A stretch of 10,803 bases of DNA from an uncultured Collinsella sp. (GCA_934654765.1 CAKUGX010000060.1:1-10803), one strand, 5' to 3'; counted from the first letter of the stretch, positions 1 to 7,318 are shown. Numbers and translations are program-made. Notes: generated by a model not told the origin, from the sequence alone.

Positions 1-432
1 GCCGGGAGCTGTGCCATGATCTTGGGCGAGTCGGGTGCCGGCAAGTCAACGCTGCTCAATGCGCTGCTGGGCCACGATGCGCTGGCCACTGGCGGCGTGC
101 GCGAGCGTGATGACCAAGGCCGCCACACCACGGTTGCGCGCGTGATGGTGGCGCTGCCGGGCGACGCCGGCGTGATCGCCGATGCCCCGGGCCTGCGCAG
201 TCTGCCGCTCGTGGGACATGAGCGAGGTCTGGCGCGTGCCTTCCCCGAGATCGTCGAGGCGTCGCGTGCGTGCCGGTTTGGCGATTGCACGCACACTCAC
301 GAGCCGGGTTGCGCCGTTCGCGAGGCCGAAGATGCCGGACAGATCGACAGTCTGCGCCTGGAGACGTTCCAAAACTTGGCATCATCCATGCGCGTGAGTG
401 CGCAAATGCTCGATCCCGATGTTCATCTGTAA
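1..432 (+). CDS. rsgA: Ribosome small-subunit-dependent GTPase A (RsgA), 3' part
   Basis: Partial: the frame is open at the left edge, so the N-terminal OB-fold and the first GTPase motifs (G4/G5 in this circularly permuted family) lie outside. The visible part begins just before the P-loop GESGAGKST, then GRHTT (G2 region) and DAPGLRSL (G3, DxPG). The C-terminal zinc motif is Cys-x4-Cys-x-His-x5-Cys (CRFGDCTHTHEPGC), which is diagnostic for RsgA/YjeQ. The family is a cytoplasmic GTPase that checks late 30S subunit maturation. The gene ends at TAA 430-432 and is followed within 20 nt by an intrinsic terminator, so it is transcriptionally separate from the Tad genes downstream. Nothing looks broken in the visible part. 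Confidence 0.95.
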   Translation, partial: AGSCAMILGESGAGKSTLLNALLGHDALATGGVRERDDQGRHTTVARVMVALPGDAGVIADAPGLRSLPLVGHERGLARAFPEIVEASRACRFGDCTHTHEPGCAVREAEDAGQIDSLRLETFQNLASSMRVSAQMLDPDVHL

Positions 433-450
433 TTGATTTTTCCTATGACA

Positions 451-484
451 GCCGTCTCTCAACTGTTCGGGAGGCGGCTTTTTT
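451..484 (+). terminator. Intrinsic terminator after rsgA
   Basis: Stem GCCGTCTC (451-458) pairs with GAGGCGGC (471-478) with one G-T wobble, over a 12-nt loop. It is followed directly by six T (479-484). It lies 19 nt after the rsgA stop and separates rsgA from the pilus operon. Confidence 0.85.
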
Positions 485-576
485 GCTGCCAAAGCGTCCC
501 GAAATATGCGTTTTGCCGACGTTCTGACCAAAACCTTGCCACGAGCTTGACGGGCTGGTCAGCTTTTGGCCAGCAA

Positions 577-598
577 TTGGTTTGACACGTAAAACCAA
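577..598. repeat. Inverted repeat around the TTGACA box (possible operator)
   Basis: TTGGTTT (577-583) and AAACCAA (592-598) are exact inverse complements across an 8-nt spacer. The TTGACA box (582-587) lies partly inside the left arm. The position suits a regulator site over a -35 element, but no regulator is known and a 7-bp repeat can arise by chance. Confidence 0.35.
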
Positions 599-640
599 GA
601 TTGCGATTGCGCTGCTTTGCGCCCTGGTCGCCCAGACAAT

Positions 641-669
641 GGTGGTACGGGCATTTGCCCGGCACCGCC
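641..669 (+). promoter_or_regulatory. Hairpin just upstream of the cpaB ribosome-binding site
   Basis: GGTGGT-A-CGGGC (641-652) can pair with GCCCG-GC-ACCGCC (657-669): a 5-bp GC stem under a 4-nt loop, a small internal loop (A opposite GC), then six more pairs, one of them G-T. It ends 3 nt before the cpaB Shine-Dalgarno sequence (673-679). The mRNA could therefore fold right beside the first start codon of the operon. A regulatory role is inference. Confidence 0.4.
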
Positions 670-684
670 ATGAGAGGAGCGGCC

Positions 685-1344
685 GTGAACAAGAGCAAGC
701 GCATTGCCATCAGTCTGGTCGCGGGCGTGCTTGCCGCGGCGTTCTGCATGGTCTACGGCTCGTCGATCCGCTCGCAAGCCGAGCAGGCCCAGGCCGAGAC
801 TTTGGCAAAATACGGCGGCGACCGCGTTGAGGTGTGCGTCGCGGCGCGCGATATCGATGCGGGCGAGACCCTCGACGAGACCAATGTCATAACTCAGGAA
901 TGGCTGGCGAGTCTGTTGCCGCGTGATGCGGCGACCGAGCTGCGTCAGGTGCGCGGCGACGTGACGACCTCGCGCATTCCCAAAAACGCCGTGATTTGCA
1001 ACGTCTACACCAAGGCCGAGAGCCACAAGCTCGAAGTGCCTAAGGGTAAGGTCGCCGTTTCGGTGGCGGTCGATGCCGAGCACTCGGTCGGTGGCGCTAC
1101 GGGCGTGGGCAGCTATGTGGACGTGTACGTGCAAAAAGATGGCGTAACCGATCGTTTGTGCGGCGCGTACGTGATCGATACCAGCGAAGATGCCGGCACC
1201 ACGCGTGAAGGCAAGATCGAGTGGGTGACGCTGGCGGCAGACCCCGAAGATGTCAAGGAATTGCTGGGAGCCTCGGGAAAGGGAACAGTCAGCTTGACGA
1301 TTCCCGCCACGGTGCGCGGCAAAAAGAGCGGAGGCGACGAGTGA
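685..1344 (+). CDS. cpaB: Flp pilus assembly protein CpaB/RcpC (SAF domain)
   Basis: CpaB/RcpC is a membrane-anchored factor needed for Flp pilus assembly, acting on the outer face of the membrane. The GTG at 685 is chosen because AGAGGAG (673-679) lies 5 nt upstream; an in-frame ATG at 670 would sit upstream of that site. The 219-residue protein starts with basic residues and one membrane segment (about 6-26). Then comes a SAF-type domain (about 47-110) with the typical phrase AARDIDAGETL, and an RcpC-like C-terminal part with GVGSYVDVYV and WVTLAADPEDVKELL. It is somewhat shorter than many CpaB proteins. First gene of the operon; its TGA overlaps the next ATG by one base (TGATG). Confidence 0.9.
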   Translation: MNKSKRIAISLVAGVLAAAFCMVYGSSIRSQAEQAQAETLAKYGGDRVEVCVAARDIDAGETLDETNVITQEWLASLLPRDAATELRQVRGDVTTSRIPKNAVICNVYTKAESHKLEVPKGKVAVSVAVDAEHSVGGATGVGSYVDVYVQKDGVTDRLCGAYVIDTSEDAGTTREGKIEWVTLAADPEDVKELLGASGKGTVSLTIPATVRGKKSGGDE

Positions 1345-2993
1345 TGAAGGCGATCTGGCTTGCGTGCTGCGCGTGCGGCGATTACGGACTGTTGCAGCGG
1401 GAAGTCGAGGGTCGCGATGTGGGCGCGCAGGTGCTTCGCGTGGGCGACCTGGACGGGCTGGTATCCATGGCGCGGGCGTTTCCGTCGCGCCGCGGTGCCG
1501 CCATCATCGCGGCGTCTCTGTTCGATACCGAAGACGTGCGGAAGACCGTTGCGCGCCTGACGGCCGAGGGCCGTGTGAGTCGCGTCGTCGTGTTGATCGA
1601 GACACTCGACCCGTCGGATATCGAAGGGCTGTTTCGCGCGGGGGCGACCGAGGTCATCGCTGCGCACAGTTTGTGCGGCAACGGGCGCGCGGGTGAGGGA
1701 ACGGTTGATTCCAATCGGCGCATGACGATTGAGCCCGATGCTTTTGTTGATAGGGAGCCCGGGGCGCCTCGCGCTACAAGAGGCCCGCGTGTTGATGAAT
1801 ATGGAAAAGCGGAAGCCGAGCATGGTCGGCGCTCCCGGGACCCCCTTGCATACGATGACGCTGGAGGGCCGGTGCCGTATGGCGATGACGTTCTGGCTGA
1901 AGATATGGGATACGTGCACGGCGTAAATCTGGCCGATGAGCTCGACGAGGTCGAGGGTTTTGCCGGGGCTGGCGAGCCGTGTGCCGCTGCGTCTTTGGCT
2001 TCGGAACCGCAGCCCGGGCTGCCTGCCATGCCGGCTTGGGCTCAGCACGTGACCGCGGCGGGGGAGACGGGGATGTTATCGCCCGCGTCCGTGTCGCCGG
2101 TTCCTGCGCCGTCAGCCCCCGCGCTGTCGGCGGACGCTTCGACTCCGTCTCGTCGGGCACCGGTTGTCTGCGCCGTTTCGGGTTCGGGCGGTTGCGGCAA
2201 GTCGACGATCGTTGCCACTATGGCGCATGCGGCGTCGTTGCTGGGTTTGCGTGCCGCTGTGCTCGACTTGGACCTCATGTTTGGAAACCTATACGATCTG
2301 CTGGGTGTCGATGCCCCGCACGATATGGCGACGCTTATCGAGCCGTCGGCGGCGGGTGCACTTGCCGAGCCGGATATCGTGGCCGCATCGATGCGCGTCG
2401 CCCCGGGCGTCACGCTCTGGGGACCTGTCGCGGCCCCCGAGAAGGCCGAGCTCATGGCACGTCCGGTGGAGCTACTGCTTGATATTCTGCGTCGCGAATC
2501 CGACGTGGTCTTTATCGATACCTCGGTCTTTTGGGGCGACGCCGTGGCGGCTGCGGTGGCGGCGAGCGACCGTTGCCTGGTCGTTGGCGATGCAGCGGTG
2601 TCGTCCGCGGCATCGGCATCGCGCGTCATTGAACTGGCAGGTCGAGTAGGTGTGCCGCGCACGCGCATGAGCGCCGTGTTCAACCGGTTCGGTGCGCGCG
2701 GGGCAGACGAGGACGTCGCCATGCGCTTTGAGATTGCCTGTGCGTTGAGCTCCAAGATTCGTATCGCCGATGGCGGGCAGGATCTCGCCGCGCTCATGGC
2801 GTTTGGGCGCGCTGACGAGGCAGTGGGGCAGACCAGCGCTTTTGCGACTAGCGTGCGCGAGGCCACGCGCGAGATGCTCGTGGAACTGGGGTGCGCCGTC
2901 GGCCCTTGGAGCGATATGGTCGCCGACCGTGCAACGCGCACCGAACGCCCGCGTATCCGCCTTCCCTGGTCGCGCGAGGGTGATCAGCGATGA
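1344..2993 (+). CDS. cpaE: CpaE/TadZ-like pilus localisation ATPase (MinD/ParA superfamily)
   Basis: 549 residues. TadZ/CpaE proteins place the Tad machine in the cell. Residues 1 to about 110 resemble a degenerate response-regulator receiver: the stretch RVVVLIETLDPSDIEGLFRA followed by GATEVIAAH matches the late receiver strands and helices, but no phospho-acceptor Asp is obvious. Residues about 115-270 are a low-complexity linker rich in Ala, Pro, Ser and acidic residues. The ATPase domain begins near 274 with SGSGGCGKST (279-288), DLDLMFGN (308-315) and VVFIDT with Asp392. The signature Lys of the deviant Walker A (KGGxGK) is Ser281 here. The tail is basic. GGAGG (1330-1334) lies 9 nt before ATG 1344; an in-frame GTG at 1341 is also possible. 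The stop overlaps cpaF by 4 nt. Confidence 0.85.
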   Translation: MKAIWLACCACGDYGLLQREVEGRDVGAQVLRVGDLDGLVSMARAFPSRRGAAIIAASLFDTEDVRKTVARLTAEGRVSRVVVLIETLDPSDIEGLFRAGATEVIAAHSLCGNGRAGEGTVDSNRRMTIEPDAFVDREPGAPRATRGPRVDEYGKAEAEHGRRSRDPLAYDDAGGPVPYGDDVLAEDMGYVHGVNLADELDEVEGFAGAGEPCAAASLASEPQPGLPAMPAWAQHVTAAGETGMLSPASVSPVPAPSAPALSADASTPSRRAPVVCAVSGSGGCGKSTIVATMAHAASLLGLRAAVLDLDLMFGNLYDLLGVDAPHDMATLIEPSAAGALAEPDIVAASMRVAPGVTLWGPVAAPEKAELMARPVELLLDILRRESDVVFIDTSVFWGDAVAAAVAASDRCLVVGDAAVSSAASASRVIELAGRVGVPRTRMSAVFNRFGARGADEDVAMRFEIACALSSKIRIADGGQDLAALMAFGRADEAVGQTSAFATSVREATREMLVELGCAVGPWSDMVADRATRTERPRIRLPWSREGDQR

Positions 2994-4318
2994 GCCTGCA
3001 AACGAGGATTAAGGCTGCCGGCGCTGCGGCGGCGGCAGCGCCTGTAGATGCGGGGCGTCGCCGCGCCGTGAAACGACGCACCAAGCGCGCCGTGATGGAC
3101 CGCATGGGTTACGACGAAGTGGCGCGTATCAGCGCCTATATCGACCCGGCACTTGCCCGCTCGGAATTGCGTCCTGCGGTGGAGGCGGCGCTCAATGTTG
3201 AGGAGCCGACCGATCTCGCGACGCCCGAGCGCGAGACCATCATCGACGAGATTTTGGATGACGTGGTGGGCTTGGGGCCGTTGCAGCCGCTCATCGAGGA
3301 CGACACCGTTACCGAGATCATGATCAACGGCTGCCGCTCGGCTTTCTTTGAACGCGGCGGCGTCTTGTACCCCATCGAGCATGCGTTTGAGGATGATGAG
3401 CAGATCCGTGTGCTTATCGACCGCATTATCTCGCCACTTGGCCGCCGTATCGACGAGCGCAGCCCCATCGTCAACGCCCGCCTCAAAACGGGCTATCGCG
3501 TCAACGCGGTGATTCCGCCTGTGGCGATTGACGGACCGATTCTCACCATCCGAAAGTTCTCGGACCGTATCTGCTCGCTGGACGAGCTCGTGGGGTTGGG
3601 ATCGCTGCCGCTTTGGTATGCGCAGCTGCTGTCGTGTGCGGTGTCGCTGCGACAGGACCTGGCGGTTGCGGGAGGCACGGGATCTGGTAAGACCACCCTG
3701 CTCAACGCGTTGTCATGTGAGATTTCCACCGGCGAGCGCATCGTGACGATCGAGGACTCTGCCGAGCTCAAGTTTGCGCATCATCCGCACGTGGTGCGCC
3801 TAGAGGCGCGCGAGGCTTCAATTGAGGGCGAGGGCGCGGTGACGATCCGCGACCTGGTAACTAATGCCCTACGCATGCGCCCCGACCGCATCGTGGTGGG
3901 CGAGGTGCGCGGTGCCGAGTGCTGCGACATGTTGCAGGCCATGAACACGGGCCACGACGGGTCGCTCACCACACTTCATGCGGGTTCAGAACAGGAGACC
4001 GTGGTGCGCCTGACGTTGCTTGCACGTTATGGCATCGATCTGCCGAGCGAGCTCATCGAGGAGCAGATTGCCATGGCGCTCGACGGCATCGTGATGTCCG
4101 AGCGCCACGCCGATGGCAGGCGTTTCGTCTCCTCGTATTCGGGGGTGCGACGCGCCGCATCGGGTGGCGTAGAGCTCGAGCGCTATGTGACGTTCGATGC
4201 CGCCGAGCGCACCTGGACGCTTGACCGCGAGCCGCCGTTTATCGCAGAAGGCCTGCGGTCGGGGACGCTCACACAAGAGGAGGTGGACGAATGGAGATCG
4301 CTGTGCCCCTCGTCGTAG
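2990..4318 (+). CDS. cpaF: Tad/Flp pilus assembly ATPase CpaF/TadA
   Basis: A hexameric secretion ATPase of the VirB11/GspE superfamily that powers Flp pilus assembly at the cytoplasmic face. 442 residues, normal length. After a basic N-terminus comes the CpaF-typical [20 protein letters not shown] (95-114). The Walker A motif GGTGSGKTT is at 228-236, the Asp-box region TIEDSAEL follows, the Walker B-like IVVGEVRG is at 301-308, and the His box [12 protein letters not shown] is at 320-331. All key residues seem intact. The ATG overlaps the cpaE stop (ATGA), and GAGGGTGATC (2976-2985) is a strong Shine-Dalgarno match. Its 3' end overlaps tadB by 28 nt. Confidence 0.97.
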   Translation: MSLQTRIKAAGAAAAAAPVDAGRRRAVKRRTKRAVMDRMGYDEVARISAYIDPALARSELRPAVEAALNVEEPTDLATPERETIIDEILDDVVGLGPLQPLIEDDTVTEIMINGCRSAFFERGGVLYPIEHAFEDDEQIRVLIDRIISPLGRRIDERSPIVNARLKTGYRVNAVIPPVAIDGPILTIRKFSDRICSLDELVGLGSLPLWYAQLLSCAVSLRQDLAVAGGTGSGKTTLLNALSCEISTGERIVTIEDSAELKFAHHPHVVRLEAREASIEGEGAVTIRDLVTNALRMRPDRIVVGEVRGAECCDMLQAMNTGHDGSLTTLHAGSEQETVVRLTLLARYGIDLPSELIEEQIAMALDGIVMSERHADGRRFVSSYSGVRRAASGGVELERYVTFDAAERTWTLDREPPFIAEGLRSGTLTQEEVDEWRSLCPSS

Positions 4319-5217
4319 GGGGCTTGGCAGGGCTTTCTGTCGCGACGGCGTGCGGGGCGGAACCTCGTGTGCCGCAGGTACCGCCGGCGGAGCTGGCACG
4401 TCAGGCGCTCGAGACGGTGGCAGAGAAGCTGCCGCGTGAGCTGGTGGAAAACGATCTGCTGAAAAAGATCGCCCGTTCGTGGGCATCGCTGGCTCGGGCG
4501 CATCGCCTTGGCCTCGTGATCGAAGATGCTTCGGGACGTTTGGCGTTTCTGCTGCTATCGAGCGGTGTCTGCTGCGTTTTACTAACGATGGTGTCGTTAT
4601 CGCCCCTCGGATTTGCCTTGGGACTTGTTGCTCCGTTTGCCGTTGGTGCCGCTCGGGATGGCTTTGAGAGCCGGCGCGAGCAACACGATGCAGAAGAGGC
4701 AATGCCCGAGGCGTTTACCGCACTTTCCATGTCGCTTGCCTCGGGACATTCGCTGGCCCAGGGCATGCGCTTTGTGGGCGCTCATGCGCAAGAGCCAGTG
4801 CATACCGAGTTTTTGCGGGTGGCGGCGGCGATCGATTGCGGCATCTCGGCGACCGACGCGCTCGATGACTTGCTCGTGCGTATCGACGCCCCCGGTCTTT
4901 CGCTTGTGACCTTGGCGCTTAAGGTGTCTCAGCGCACCGGCGCTCCGCTTGCCGACTTACTATCCGAGGCGTCGAGCATGGTGGGGGAGCGCATTGAGCT
5001 CAAGCGCCGCCTGGATGTTAAGACGTCGCAGGCTCGCATGTCTGCGCATATGGTCGCGGCGATGCCGGCGGGCATGTGCGCGGTGTTGGCGCTGCTTTCG
5101 GCAGATTTTCGTCGCGGTCTTGCGACGCCTGCCGGCGCGGGCGCTGTGGTGCTGGGTCTTGCCCTCAACGCCGTTGCCCTGGTGGTTATTCGGCGCATTA
5201 TGCGGGTGGAGCTATGA
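4291..5217 (+). CDS. tadB: Tad pilus inner-membrane platform protein TadB
   Basis: TadB is one of two membrane proteins forming the platform on which CpaF acts. 308 residues. Membrane segments are seen near 4-22, 84-121 (probably two) and 250-300 (two). The cytoplasmic T2SSF (GspF-like) domain lies between about 139 and 250, with AMPEAFTALSMSLASGHSLAQ and GAPLADLLSEASSMVGERIE in the usual places. AAGAGGAGG (4275-4283) is 7 nt before the ATG, so this start is well supported although it lies 28 nt inside cpaF. The stop overlaps the tadC start by 4 nt (ATGA). Confidence 0.9.
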   Translation: MEIAVPLVVGGLAGLSVATACGAEPRVPQVPPAELARQALETVAEKLPRELVENDLLKKIARSWASLARAHRLGLVIEDASGRLAFLLLSSGVCCVLLTMVSLSPLGFALGLVAPFAVGAARDGFESRREQHDAEEAMPEAFTALSMSLASGHSLAQGMRFVGAHAQEPVHTEFLRVAAAIDCGISATDALDDLLVRIDAPGLSLVTLALKVSQRTGAPLADLLSEASSMVGERIELKRRLDVKTSQARMSAHMVAAMPAGMCAVLALLSADFRRGLATPAGAGAVVLGLALNAVALVVIRRIMRVEL

Positions 5218-5855
5218 GCGCCCCGGTTGCAGTTGCGGCTTGCCTGTGCGCCCTGAGTGTATTTGTCGCGACGGGTTTGGATCGGGCGGATGCACGCAAG
5301 ATCGCAGGGGCCTGCAAGCGCGAGGCGGTGCTGGTCGCCGCCGCGGGCCGCTCGGTGGTCGATGCTCTGACCGCGCGAGTGAAGGGCACGGTTGGAGCGG
5401 GCGGCCCGGCGCGAGTGTCGCTCGGCGAAGTGTCCGAGATGATCGATGTTGTGCGCTTGGGTCTTTCGGCCGGTCTTTCGTTTGATGCGGCGCTTGAGAT
5501 TTTCTGCGCCAACCGCCGGTCAGTGCTGGCTCTTCGCCTTGAGCGCGCCTGCATGGCGTGGCAGGTGGGCGTGGGCACGCGTGAGGACGAGTTGTTGGCC
5601 GCCGCGCGCGACCTGGACGTGCGAGCGCTCGAGACCTTTGCCATCACGGTGGGGCAGGCGCTCGCCCTGGGTGCCCCACTTGCCGAGACGCTGGCCGCTC
5701 AAAGTCGCGAGATCCGTGTGGCTCATCGCGCCGCGGTCGAGCGCGAGATCGAGCGTGCGCCCGTCAAGCTGCTGATTCCCACCGGCACGCTCATCTTGCC
5801 GGCGTTGCTTCTGTCCATATTGGGCCCGCTGCTGGGAGCAGGCGGGATGATGTAG
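5214..5855 (+). CDS. tadC: Tad pilus inner-membrane platform protein TadC
   Basis: Partner of TadB in the pilus platform. 213 residues from ATG 5214; a start further upstream would lie deep inside tadB. One membrane segment is at 3-21 and another at about 186-207. A T2SSF-type helical domain (71-185) lies between, with EMIDVVRLGLSAGLSFDAAL and TVGQALALGAPLAETLAAQ. It is shorter than many TadC proteins, with only two clear membrane segments, so part of the N-terminal half seems reduced. It is followed by a 10-nt gap to the pilin gene, one of the few non-overlapping junctions in the operon. Confidence 0.85.
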   Translation: MSAPVAVAACLCALSVFVATGLDRADARKIAGACKREAVLVAAAGRSVVDALTARVKGTVGAGGPARVSLGEVSEMIDVVRLGLSAGLSFDAALEIFCANRRSVLALRLERACMAWQVGVGTREDELLAAARDLDVRALETFAITVGQALALGAPLAETLAAQSREIRVAHRAAVEREIERAPVKLLIPTGTLILPALLLSILGPLLGAGGMM

Positions 5856-5865
5856 GGAGGAATAC

Positions 5866-6099
5866 ATGAACACGATGACTGACGCTGCTGGCAAGGTCCA
5901 GGGCTGGGCGTTTTGCCGGGCGGCGCATGCCCGCCAGCGCGCCAAGGAACTATTGCAGGAGGAGAGTGCACAGGGTACCACCGAGTATGCCATCTTGGTC
6001 GGCGTGCTCGTGGTGATCGCGATTATCGCCATCGTCGCATTTAAGGGCAAGGTCCAAGATCTATGGAACGCTATCAGCGAGGGCATCAACAGCCTGTAG
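5866..6099 (+). CDS. flp: Flp-type major pilin precursor
   Basis: 77 residues. A long positively charged leader (1-35) ends in EESA, followed by QGTTEY and a 20-residue hydrophobic segment (42-59), the core of Flp pilins. Glu40 and Tyr41 sit at +5 and +6 if the peptidase cuts between Ala35 and Gln36, which fits the Flp rule (x4-Glu-Tyr after the cut). The residue before the cut is Ala instead of the classical Gly. The mature pilin would be 42 residues. A strong Shine-Dalgarno GGAGG (5856-5860) sits 5 nt before the ATG, suiting a subunit made in large amounts. The peptidase gene is not in this window. Confidence 0.92.
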   Translation: MNTMTDAAGKVQGWAFCRAAHARQRAKELLQEESAQGTTEYAILVGVLVVIAIIAIVAFKGKVQDLWNAISEGINSL

Positions 6100-6626
6100 A
6101 GGGCGAGCGCCCCATCGGGGTGCTGCTGGTGTTTGCTTGCCTGACCGTGGCGATAGCGGCGGTGCTTTGGGGGCTTAACGCCGCGCGGCAGCAGCGTCCT
6201 GGGACCGCCTCCGATTTGGGCTCAGATTCGGCGGTGGCGTCTCAAAAAGATGAGATGCGAGATGCGGACGATTCGGATGTCGCTGTCACGGCGCAAACCT
6301 TTCTGCGGACGCTCGACAAGCGGTCTGGCACTGCGACGGATTCGCCTGAGGGCAACGCGATTGCGGTCCGGCTTGCATGGTCCGAGGACCGACCGATGAC
6401 CGAAGCGGCGGCGGATATGCTGCGTGCCTATCGCGAGGTACCCACGGCGCAACTTGCTCTGAGCGGCTATCTCGACATCAAGGGAAACGTGTGGGGCGCC
6501 ATCGTGCGCGACGGACGCGGCTGGGTCGATATGGTGACAATTGCCGCGGATGCTGGCGATGCTTCGTGTCGTCTGCGCGCCGTGCGCCTGAGCCCGCAGG
6601 CAACGGACTCAAAGGAGGGATCGTGA
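6063..6626 (+). CDS. Unrecognised membrane-anchored protein of the Tad operon
   Basis: I do not recognise a family. Using ATG 6063, which overlaps flp by 37 nt, the protein has 187 residues: a short polar N-terminus, one membrane segment (about 18-37), an acidic Ser/Asp-rich spacer (50-72) and a soluble outer domain (75-178). That domain contains AVRLAWSEDRPMTEAAADML and SGYLDIKGNVWGAIVRDGRGW, ending in predicted strands. It has no prepilin motif; the Cys in LVFAC sits after Phe and Ala, so a lipobox is doubtful. Only a weak AAGG precedes the ATG, and GTG 6120 is an alternative start that keeps the membrane segment. Its place between two pilin genes suggests a pilus accessory role, by context only. 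Confidence 0.75.
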   Translation: MERYQRGHQQPVEGERPIGVLLVFACLTVAIAAVLWGLNAARQQRPGTASDLGSDSAVASQKDEMRDADDSDVAVTAQTFLRTLDKRSGTATDSPEGNAIAVRLAWSEDRPMTEAAADMLRAYREVPTAQLALSGYLDIKGNVWGAIVRDGRGWVDMVTIAADAGDASCRLRAVRLSPQATDSKEGS

Positions 6627-6627
6627 A

Positions 6628-6846
6628 ATGCATGATGTCCTGCGTGAGGAATCTGCCCAGGCGACGGTCGAATACGCCATTGTCACGGTGGCGCTGTTAT
6701 CGATCGTGCTGGCGATCGCGGGACTTTGGCGTGCCGGCACCGATGGGCGCTTGGCGGCGCTGGTTGAGCGGGCGGCATCCCATGGCGTTGCCTCGACGTC
6801 GGTTATCGACGCCGCTGCGGCCGCTAAGGACATCGCGTTGTATTGA
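6628..6846 (+). CDS. Second small Flp/TadE-like pilin (minor pilin candidate)
   Basis: 72 residues. A 10-residue leader ends in REESA, then QATVEY with Glu15 and Tyr16 at +5 and +6 after a proposed Ala10-Gln11 cut, then a hydrophobic segment (17-34). The core matches Flp pilins, but the leader is much shorter and the tail (38-72) is longer and Ala-rich. It may be a minor or capping pilin rather than the main subunit; this is inference. AAAGGAGG (6611-6618) gives a strong ribosome-binding site 9 nt before the ATG, and the gene starts one base after the previous stop. Confidence 0.8.
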   Translation: MHDVLREESAQATVEYAIVTVALLSIVLAIAGLWRAGTDGRLAALVERAASHGVASTSVIDAAAAAKDIALY

Positions 6847-7318
6847 TGCCGCGCGCGAGGACCGGGCGCAGTCTACGGTCGAGGCCGCTTTTTTGCTGCC
6901 GACGTTTCTGACACTCATCCTTCTCGCGCTGCAACCGGTGTGCCTGCTCTATACGCGCGCGGTCATGGAGTCTGCCGCCGCCGAGACCGCGCGGCTCATG
7001 ACCACGACGACGGCGGAGGACGACGATCTTAAGGAGTTCACCCGCCGCCGACTTGCCGCAGTGCCCAACGTTTCGATCTTTCATGTCGGCGGGTCGTTGT
7101 CGTGGGATATCGAGCTTGGCCGGGCCGGTGCGGGTGGCGTCTCGTCCGTGTCCGTTTCCGGCGAGGTCAAGCCGTTGCCTGTGATCGGTGCGTTTGCGCA
7201 GGCTATGGGTGGTACCGCCGAGGGCGGCTACGTTGAGCTCAAGGTCGATGTCTCGTATCAATCGCGTCCCGAATGGCTGGAGGGAGATTATGATTCGTGG
7301 ATTGCTGCATGGGATTAA
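6782..7318 (+). CDS. tadE: TadE-like pseudopilin (start uncertain)
   Basis: A TadE-type protein: proposed cut after Ala in EDRA, then QSTVEAAFLLP, one membrane segment and a roughly 125-residue outer domain ending in YDSWIAAWD. TadE proteins are processed like pilins and needed for pilus assembly. The start is unclear. The first ATG upstream in frame (6782) lies 65 nt inside the preceding gene and gives 178 residues with a 29-residue Arg-rich leader. A rare ATT start at 6842, with AAGGA 11 nt upstream, would give 158 residues and a 9-residue leader like those of its sister proteins. The ATG at 6846, overlapping the preceding stop, is in the wrong frame. The 3' end overlaps the next gene by 29 nt. 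Confidence 0.82.
   Translation: MALPRRRLSTPLRPLRTSRCIDAAREDRAQSTVEAAFLLPTFLTLILLALQPVCLLYTRAVMESAAAETARLMTTTTAEDDDLKEFTRRRLAAVPNVSIFHVGGSLSWDIELGRAGAGGVSSVSVSGEVKPLPVIGAFAQAMGGTAEGGYVELKVDVSYQSRPEWLEGDYDSWIAAWD

Larger units (their letters stand above)
485..684 (+). promoter_or_regulatory. Leader/promoter region of the Tad operon
   Basis: About 200 nt with no convincing gene. It holds the only plausible control region for the 9.6-kb operon that follows. A perfect -35-like TTGACA is at 582-587, and another TTGACG is at 547-552, but I see no good -10 box (TATAAT-like) at 15-19 nt from either, so the promoter is unresolved. Two hairpins (554-574 and 641-669) and a 7-bp inverted repeat (577-598) lie here. 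I looked for a c-di-GMP riboswitch, sometimes found before pilus genes, and saw no recognisable core. Confidence 0.45.

Noticed and set aside
554..574. Hairpin GCTGGTC/GGCCAGC as a second terminator after rsgA
   Set aside because: The T-run lies in the loop and not after the stem, so it does not have terminator form.
485..684. c-di-GMP riboswitch ahead of the pilus operon
   Set aside because: I looked for the conserved core and the tetraloop/receptor of the known classes and did not find them; the hairpins here are simple stems.
582..830. Possible small gene starting before cpaB in another frame
   Set aside because: It overlaps the start of cpaB, its product is Arg/His-rich without motifs, and no ribosome-binding site supports it.
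1113..2941. Two long minus-strand open frames (1113-2048 and 2042-2941)
   Set aside because: They lie opposite the well-supported cpaB/cpaE genes, their translations show no recognisable motifs, and open antisense frames are common in GC-rich coding DNA.
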